DNA of 45,229 nt from Oscillospiraceae bacterium (lineage in GTDB: Bacteria > Bacillota > Clostridia > Oscillospirales > Oscillospiraceae), in NCBI GenBank assembly GCA_017416245.1, contig JAFQCX010000049.1:1-45229 (forward strand). The letters are read 5' to 3'. Under the pieces are notes generated by a model. The model was not told where the DNA came from and made no database searches. It was given only the letters and a program-made list of their open reading frames with translations. This document shows positions 40,870 through 45,229 of the stretch, piece by piece (position 1 is the stretch's first letter; each line of letters begins with the position of its first letter). Position numbers and translations under genes: made by a program.

Positions 40870-41640
40870 TTATTTAATATCGGAATGAAACGGGAACTGC
40901 TCTGGGAAGGCCAATGTCATAGCCTGAAAGCAATCGCTCAGCGACTGCGTCTGTACGCCATAGGCCTGCACATCTATCCTCAGTTCAGCCAGCTCTTGCA
41001 TATGGGCATTGTTCCACATCTGATCAAAAACAACCTTGTCAAAAATCGTTACCGACTCCCCTACTGCAAAAGGCTTCAGCATCAGGAAATAGAATTCATA
41101 TTTCCCTTCTGCGATATCCGCCACCTGGATCATTGCATAGCGGTCATTGACGCAGACATCCTCGATGCCGTTCCAATTCTCCACCTCTACGTGCTCGTCC
41201 AGCAAACCACCGGTGAGAAGTCGCTCAATATCGATTTCTGCATAGCCTGAGTAGCCGATAACCTTATGCAGGTCGCCGGCGCCATCGGTGAGTGTCACCT
41301 TGGCGGCGATCCATTCAGGCGCATCACCGGTGTTGGTGATGGTAGGATCCTTGTAAACATACATACCGGGATAGACCCTGCCGTAGTCACGGACTTCAGA
41401 CATATCTCTCTTGCCGGTAAACATCATCTGCGCCGGGTCCTTTACAAGGTTGCCATATGCATCCGGCTTTACCGCGGATTCCACAAGGGTAATTTTCACA
41501 TTGCCGGCGGTAAAGGTGTTGGTGGCCTGCTTGGTAGCAGTAAAATAGGCAACGGTCACGCCAAGGAACATCAGCACAAACGCCGAGAGGATCACACAAC
41601 TCATAATCAGATTAAATTTCACAATTTTCTGTGTATGCAT
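40870..41640 (-). CDS. TasA/camelysin-like (SipW-dependent) secreted protein 3
   Basis: A 256-residue exported protein. The N-terminal hydrophobic stretch ends in GVTVAYFTATKQATNTFTAG, the SipW-type boundary, followed by NVKITL. The mature protein has the family-typical PTITNTGDAPEWIAAKVTL strand and a late RIDVQAYGVQTQ. TasA-like proteins polymerise into matrix fibres in Bacillus; here a subunit role is inferred. AAAGGAGG precedes the ATG by eight bases. It follows subunit 2 by 15 bases and precedes the giant protein. Confidence 0.87.
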   Translation of the reverse strand: MHTQKIVKFNLIMSCVILSAFVLMFLGVTVAYFTATKQATNTFTAGNVKITLVESAVKPDAYGNLVKDPAQMMFTGKRDMSEVRDYGRVYPGMYVYKDPTITNTGDAPEWIAAKVTLTDGAGDLHKVIGYSGYAEIDIERLLTGGLLDEHVEVENWNGIEDVCVNDRYAMIQVADIAEGKYEFYFLMLKPFAVGESVTIFDKVVFDQMWNNAHMQELAELRIDVQAYGVQTQSLSDCFQAMTLAFPEQFPFHSDIK

Positions 41641-41655
41641 TGTCTAATCCTCCTT

Positions 41656-42186
41656 TCATGGGTTTAGCGCCTGCCAGGCAGCGGCCGGGGTTGCAAAGCC
41701 GTCGCTTTGGACGGCATAGGCGGTGACTGTCAGAGTGGGATTCACGGTGATGGCGTTCAGTTGTTCCTCGGTCAGAGTGTCCCTTATACGGACACTGTTA
41801 TTTTTCAGCACCGGGAACGCCTGATTTGCAGAAGATTTTTCCACCATCAGGTAGAAAACGCCTGTCTGCCCTTCCAGAGCTGTCCAACCGTCATGAATCT
41901 CATAGGTGCAGTAGGTATCAAAGTCGTTTTCCTTTTCTACCTTCACAAAGAGCCAGCTTTTTTCACTGTTGGCCAGCACCGTTACGGTGGGGTCCTTGGG
42001 AACGGTGACACCCGGGGTCATTTTATACTCGGTAGTAGTCTCCGTCAGGGTGATATCCACACCGCCTATGGTAAAGGTGTTCACAACCGGCTTGGATGAG
42101 GCAACGAGAATCGCCACCGTAACTCCAACGCTCACTGCCAGCAGCAGCGCTAACGCAATTATGAGCCCAATCAGGCTTTTTCTCAT
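41656..42186 (-). CDS. TasA/camelysin-like (SipW-dependent) secreted protein 2
   Basis: A 176-residue exported protein. The signal region ends VSVGVTVAILVASSKPVVNTFTIG; compared with the other subunits it has VAILVAS in place of the AY-[LF]-[ST] boundary, so its cleavage could be slower or at another site. The mature part contains GGVDITLTE, PTVTVLANSEKSWLFVKVEK and a final VTAYAVQSDGF, all shared with subunits 1 and 3. The ribosome site AAGGTGAGG is close to the ATG. It lies between subunits 1 and 3 in the operon. Confidence 0.84.
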   Translation of the reverse strand: MRKSLIGLIIALALLLAVSVGVTVAILVASSKPVVNTFTIGGVDITLTETTTEYKMTPGVTVPKDPTVTVLANSEKSWLFVKVEKENDFDTYCTYEIHDGWTALEGQTGVFYLMVEKSSANQAFPVLKNNSVRIRDTLTEEQLNAITVNPTLTVTAYAVQSDGFATPAAAWQALNP

Positions 42187-42244
42187 TTCCTCACCTTCTT
42201 TCTATAAAGCCTTCAAATATATGGCCGAATTTCAGTGATTAGCC

Positions 42245-43189
42245 CTAAGGATTCGCATTCTCGGGATTCTGAACAGAGGGAGCAGGAAACAGAGCAAAGC
42301 TTGCCTCTTTACCTGGAGCTTTGTCGTATGCAGCATTACCTTCGAGACTTGTGTCGTAGGGATTCACAGGATTCACAATACCGCACTGATAGGGGAAGGA
42401 GGTCTTAACTGCTGTCCATGCAGCACCGGTCACAGCGTGCTTATCGCTACTTTCAGCGCCGGTGAAGCCGGTAGTCTGAATAGCAAATGCGGTAAATGTT
42501 ACATGGGCTGCGCCGTAAACGGTTACATCCACATTGGGATGTACTGTGAAACTCTCGCAAAGCTTAATTTCGGATTTTGCACCCTTGGATACCGCAGTAG
42601 GAGTAATCACGCCGGTATCCTTATTACGGGTACCATATACCCAAACGATTTCGGAGCCGTCACCGCTTCGCACATACTCAACCCAGCCATTTGCTTCCAT
42701 CTGCTCACGCATAGACAGAGGGGTGTCGGCTGTTGCGGGGTCATCATCGCGAACACGGTCATTATAGTTACCGGCCTCAGCGCTGCGAATCAGGTTTGCA
42801 GACTTGACGAACAGGTACATCTGATCATCGCTGTTGATATAAATAGTGGGATCCTTGATGTAGTTTTTACCGGGGAGCAGGTGATAGCTGTTGGTATCAA
42901 TCTTTACAATTTTGTCTCCGAGAGTAGCCTTGTCAATTGAATTGCCTTCGGGATCTACCAGCACACCTGCATCGTTAAGCTTGGCAATCACATTGCCGTT
43001 AGCGTCTACCATGTAACCATCGGGGTTCACCTTGGACTCCTTCATATCAATGCTGACCTTACCTACGGTGAACACGTTGGAAACACCAGAAGATGATGTC
43101 AGGTAGGCGATAGTGGCAAACACAGAGCCAGCTACCAATGCGACTGCACACAGAGTAAGTACAACTGCAGTCAAAAGTTTTTTCTTCAT
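42245..43189 (-). CDS. TasA/camelysin-like (SipW-dependent) secreted protein 1
   Basis: A 314-residue exported protein, the largest of the four subunits and the first after sipW. Its signal region ends SVFATIAYLTSSSGVSNVFTVG, a clear SipW-type boundary, followed by VSIDMKES. Mature strands include PTIYINSDDQMYLFVKSAN and VTFTAFAIQTTGF, the counterparts of those in subunits 2 and 3. Position and size fit the major fibre subunit. The C-terminal about 45 residues are Asn/Pro-rich and lack an anchor. ATG 43189 is chosen for GGAGG eight bases upstream; the longer frame begins within that site. Confidence 0.88.
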   Translation of the reverse strand: MKKKLLTAVVLTLCAVALVAGSVFATIAYLTSSSGVSNVFTVGKVSIDMKESKVNPDGYMVDANGNVIAKLNDAGVLVDPEGNSIDKATLGDKIVKIDTNSYHLLPGKNYIKDPTIYINSDDQMYLFVKSANLIRSAEAGNYNDRVRDDDPATADTPLSMREQMEANGWVEYVRSGDGSEIVWVYGTRNKDTGVITPTAVSKGAKSEIKLCESFTVHPNVDVTVYGAAHVTFTAFAIQTTGFTGAESSDKHAVTGAAWTAVKTSFPYQCGIVNPVNPYDTSLEGNAAYDKAPGKEASFALFPAPSVQNPENANP

Positions 43190-43223
43190 TTTTTGTTCCT
43201 CCATTTGAGATTATTTATTAAAA

Positions 43224-43237
43224 ATGCCTTTTGGCAT
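43224..43237 (-). terminator. Short hairpin between sipW and the first fibre gene
   Basis: The minus strand can form ATGCC / GGCAT around AAAA, followed by TTTTTAA, immediately past the sipW stop. The stem is short, so it may act as a weak attenuator or RNA-processing site that separates sipW and fibre expression levels. Confidence 0.45.
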
Positions 43238-43239
43238 AT

Positions 43240-43779
43240 TTAACCATTGGTGTTTTCCTCGCCCGCTTCAGGCTCGGATTCTTTTTTCGCAGGGAAAAGC
43301 GCATCGATTATGTAAGAGATGGCCAGCACCGCTGCGCCGGTTCCCACCACAGTGATCAGTCCCTTGGGCTGCTGCAGGAAATTGGACAGATAGCCTAAGT
43401 AAGGGATACTGAAGGTAGCCTTGCCGATCACGGCAGAAGCAGGGGTAATTCCGTCCACGGTTTCATTGGCATCGCCCTGGGTGCGGAAGCCCAGGTTCGG
43501 CGTGCCCTCCCCGTGTACCTCGATGATACGGTGGGTGGCAATCACATTGCCTGTGAGGTGGAAGGTGATAGGATCGCCCACCTTCAGGGTGGTGGGATCC
43601 ACCTTCTTTACATAGACGACAGAACCCACATGGTAGGTCGGCTCCATGGAGCCGGAAAGCACGGTGTAGGGGGTAAAGCCAATTACCCGGATTCCCACCA
43701 GCGCAATCGCCAGCAGAACCACCGCTGCAACCAATGCGGTGCTCAGCGTTTTCGATATGATTTTAAAGATTTTTTCCAT
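43240..43779 (-). CDS. sipW: SipW-type signal peptidase I
   Basis: A 179-residue membrane peptidase of the SipW/ER type. One membrane helix (about 12-34) leads to the catalytic SGSMEPTY with Ser44, and the second active-site residue is His83 in IATHRI, in place of the Lys of ordinary bacterial signal peptidases; this His marks the SipW type. A second helix lies near the C-terminus (LITVVGTGAAVLAISYIID). SipW enzymes process TasA and TapA in Bacillus, and the four TasA-like proteins downstream are probable substrates. ATG 43779 is chosen for GGAGG. It leads the operon under a strong promoter. Confidence 0.93.
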   Translation of the reverse strand: MEKIFKIISKTLSTALVAAVVLLAIALVGIRVIGFTPYTVLSGSMEPTYHVGSVVYVKKVDPTTLKVGDPITFHLTGNVIATHRIIEVHGEGTPNLGFRTQGDANETVDGITPASAVIGKATFSIPYLGYLSNFLQQPKGLITVVGTGAAVLAISYIIDALFPAKKESEPEAGEENTNG

Positions 43780-43794
43780 TTCATAGCCTCCGCA

Positions 43795-43830
43795 GCAGGT
43801 ATCTGTGCAGCACAAAACAGATATACCTGC
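43795..43830 (-). promoter_or_regulatory. Leader hairpin before sipW
   Basis: Between the promoter and the ribosome site the leader can form a 7 + 5 pair stem (GCAGGTA and TCTGT with their complements, two-base bulge) that ends three bases before GGAGG. It could limit ribosome access or stabilise the long operon RNA. Confidence 0.55.
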
Positions 43831-43840
43831 TCAACATTAT

Positions 43841-43869
43841 ATTATACGCCTCCGATTTTGATATTTCAA
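43841..43869 (-). promoter_or_regulatory. Promoter of the sipW-TasA operon
   Basis: TTGAAA (43864-43869), 17 bases, TATAAT (43841-43846) on the minus strand, about 60 bases before the sipW ATG. Confidence 0.82.
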
Positions 43870-44012
43870 TAGGACTTGACTGAAAAAAGTGTAGATTTTT
43901 CAGCAACTTTTCCGTTTTAATCTGTTCACTATGCAAAAACTTCCCTTTGGGTGATCGTGGCCACAAAAACGCTACGGATCTTGCAATGATTTCAGGATTC
44001 TTTATGGTCAGG

Positions 44013-44132
44013 GAGGCAGGACTCGATGTGCATTTTCGCAACGGGCGAAAACAGAAGTGGCCACCAGTGTTTGCACTGGTGGCAGGAACTGTCCACCGGA
44101 CAGTTCCACTGCTATGGGTTCGAGTCCTCCTC
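44013..44132. other. Unexplained 120-base cloverleaf-like inverted-repeat element
   Basis: An outer stem (44013-44026 with 44120-44132, 13 Watson-Crick pairs and one bulged C) encloses three side-by-side hairpins: TTTTCGC / GCGAAAA (44033-44051), GCCACCAGTG / CACTGGTGGC (44060-44083) and GGAACTGTCC / GGACAGTTCC (44085-44107). All stems are perfect. TTTATG at 44001-44006 and CATAAA at 44134-44139 can extend the stem. It lies in the 43780-44227 gap without a convincing gene. It may be a structured RNA or a cruciform-type mobile element. Confidence 0.7.
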
Positions 44133-44138
44133 GCATAA

Positions 44139-44171
44139 AAAAGACAGCCACCCGTAGGGTGACTGTCTTTT
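44139..44171 (-). terminator. Terminator of the SASA esterase gene
   Basis: Fifteen-base arms AAAAGACAGTCACCC / GGGTGGCTGTCTTTT on the minus strand, with one internal U-G wobble that would be a C-A mismatch on the plus strand, followed by TTATG. Confidence 0.82.
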
Positions 44172-44227
44172 CTAGCACATCGCACCGAAAAAGATACTTT
44201 CGATCCAATGGATAATCTCTGAATAGA

Positions 44228-45097
44228 TTACTCATAATCTTTAATAATGTGATTTGCCACCCATCTGTTTACCTCCGGCGTAAAGTGAACTGCATCTTTA
44301 ATAAACAAACCGTTACCGCGAATGTTTGGGACATATTGCGGAGCATTGCGAACATCGAAAATCGAAACATTCTCATACTGCTTCTGCAACATATCGAAAA
44401 CACTGTTGATATAATTCATGTTTGCAAGATGTTTTCCCGTTGGGTCCCTATCATTCATTCGATCAGGGCATACAATTTTATGCAACACAATCGGCGGGGT
44501 ATTTAGAAGAGTGTTAAATAAATCAAGTAATTTTGTATAAATGTTTTTGAGAGATTTCGATAAACATTCATCTGTTGCGGTAACATCGTTTTCTCCTCCA
44601 CGCCAGTGAAGACCAATAATCTCGTAGTCAATATCCATTTTTACAAAGCTATCATCAAGCAAGCCGAATATATGCTCACAAAATGGAAAAAGAGAAATAT
44701 CTACTGTACCAAGCTTGCCGGGAACTAACTTTTTCTCTCGGTCGGGGTGCCACATATACCCATCAGTGACACCCTGTGCGCCTATTGCAATCTGAATAAT
44801 ATAAAGATCAGGCAAGCCTAACACGTTACCGCTGTCAATATGGTTTTGCCAAAGAGCTGCCAGGCAGTTCGCAATGGAATAGGTGTTGTCCTGTTCTTCA
44901 GCAAGATTCATGCCAAAACTTGTATAGCCACTCCAAACAAGTTCCTTATTATCAAAGGATTGATTATCTTTTCGGCTCAGTCCGAACACATTTTCCAAAG
45001 GCGTATTTATAATATCCTTTTCTTCCATAGGAATTCCGTGACCAACTGCATTGGATTGCCCCAAAAGAATAAAAACTGCTGCTTTTTTATGTTGCAT
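44228..45097 (-). CDS. SASA-family carbohydrate esterase (sialate O-acetylesterase-like)
   Basis: A 289-residue SGNH-type protein of the SASA family. Block I is ILLGQSNAVGHG with the nucleophile Ser; LHWRGGEND is the typical WxxGEND-like block, here with RG; and the closing Asp-His is in IKDAVHFT. Such enzymes remove acetyl groups from sialic acids or plant glycans; the substrate is unknown. No signal peptide. It is clearly more A/T-rich than the rest of the window (for example many AAA and ATA codons), which may indicate later acquisition. The ATG has AAAGGCGG. Single gene with own promoter and terminator. Confidence 0.88.
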   Translation of the reverse strand: MQHKKAAVFILLGQSNAVGHGIPMEEKDIINTPLENVFGLSRKDNQSFDNKELVWSGYTSFGMNLAEEQDNTYSIANCLAALWQNHIDSGNVLGLPDLYIIQIAIGAQGVTDGYMWHPDREKKLVPGKLGTVDISLFPFCEHIFGLLDDSFVKMDIDYEIIGLHWRGGENDVTATDECLSKSLKNIYTKLLDLFNTLLNTPPIVLHKIVCPDRMNDRDPTGKHLANMNYINSVFDMLQKQYENVSIFDVRNAPQYVPNIRGNGLFIKDAVHFTPEVNRWVANHIIKDYE

Positions 45098-45120
45098 AAT
45101 ATTACCGCCTTTCTTAGTTC

Positions 45121-45149
45121 AGTATAGCGTAAAGAAACGGTTTTTTCAA
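45121..45149 (-). promoter_or_regulatory. Promoter of the SASA esterase gene
   Basis: TTGAAA (45144-45149), 17 bases and TATACT (45121-45126) on the minus strand, 24 bases before the ATG. The final 80 bases of the window show nothing further. Confidence 0.75.
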
Positions 45150-45229
45150 TAAAAACTCATATTTCTTAAAATCGACACCAAAAATATCAATTCTTTGCGT
45201 ATTTTAGTTCAATCCCTCCCCAAAGGTCG

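Noticed and set aside
44117-44127. Possible tRNA gene, because GGTTCGAGTCC matches the T-loop consensus
   Set aside because: The five-pair T stem cannot form (only two to three pairs), there is no matching acceptor stem or anticodon arm, and the segment is part of the outer stem of the cloverleaf element.
43781-44235. Two small minus-strand open frames across the structured element
   Set aside because: They have no convincing ribosome site, run through the terminator and the perfect hairpins, and cover the sipW promoter; the palindromes explain the frame better than a protein does.
1-45229. Mobile elements or prophage
   Set aside because: No transposase, integrase, resolvase or phage structural gene was seen, and no terminal inverted repeats with target duplications were found apart from the unexplained element at 44013-44132.

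Overview
The window (45,229 bases, about half G+C by eye) looks like chromosome from an anaerobic gut-type Firmicute of the class Clostridia, probably near the Oscillospiraceae/Ruminococcaceae. This is inferred from strong AGGAGG ribosome sites, sigma-A promoters (TTGxxx, 17 bases, often TGnTATAAT), a lysine riboswitch in front of a meso-diaminopimelate dehydrogenase lysine operon, a TRAP-TAXI transporter, many cytoplasmic glycan enzymes, and a SipW/TasA-type surface operon. No rRNA, tRNA, CRISPR, insertion sequence, integrase or phage gene was found. Most genes lie on the minus strand; the plus-strand ones are the TAXI transporter pair and two tandem serine hydrolases.

Layout. 1-1740: small minus operon (TIGR04076-like protein, CPBP protease, YdeI-like protein, and the first codons of another gene). 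1741-3745: an orphan TipAS domain with a MerR-type promoter, an SGNH hydrolase and a variant NagB-like protein. 3805-6205: two AraC regulators and a GNAT acetyltransferase. 6215-8180: a DUF4838 glycosidase-like protein. 8275-11818: lysine operon dapA-ddh-lysA under a lysine riboswitch whose terminator and antiterminator can be read. 11835-14405: MFS transporter, XRE regulator with a membrane/zinc-ribbon tail, acyl-CoA thioesterase. 14451-17539: TAXI binding lipoprotein and fused TRAP permease with a leaky-terminator hairpin between them. 17546-31174: a glycan and amide catabolic region: AbgA-like M20 hydrolase with a GH39 enzyme; alpha/beta esterase, SGNH hydrolase, a TIM-barrel/metallo-beta-lactamase fusion and GH28; two tandem beta-lactamase-fold hydrolases; and GH20. 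Almost none of these enzymes has a signal peptide, which suggests that short oligosaccharides are imported and finished inside the cell.

31225-35405: moxR - DUF58 - transglutaminase operon. 35642-43869: a six-gene operon reading sipW, three TasA/camelysin-like fibre proteins, a 1524-residue secreted repeat protein with InlB-type repeats and a His/Cys array, and a fourth TasA-like protein. This is the best candidate for an interesting system: a dedicated signal peptidase with several fibre subunits and one giant adhesin-like partner that has no sortase signal.

Between sipW and the last gene (an AT-richer SASA-family esterase) lies an unexplained 120-base element that folds into a closing stem around three hairpins (44013-44132). 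Other points worth a second look are the TIM/MBL fusion, the altered NagB active site, the TipAS promoter, the ordered palindromes at the GH20 promoter, the partly homogenised tandem hydrolases, and terminator hairpins whose wobble pairs reveal their working strand.
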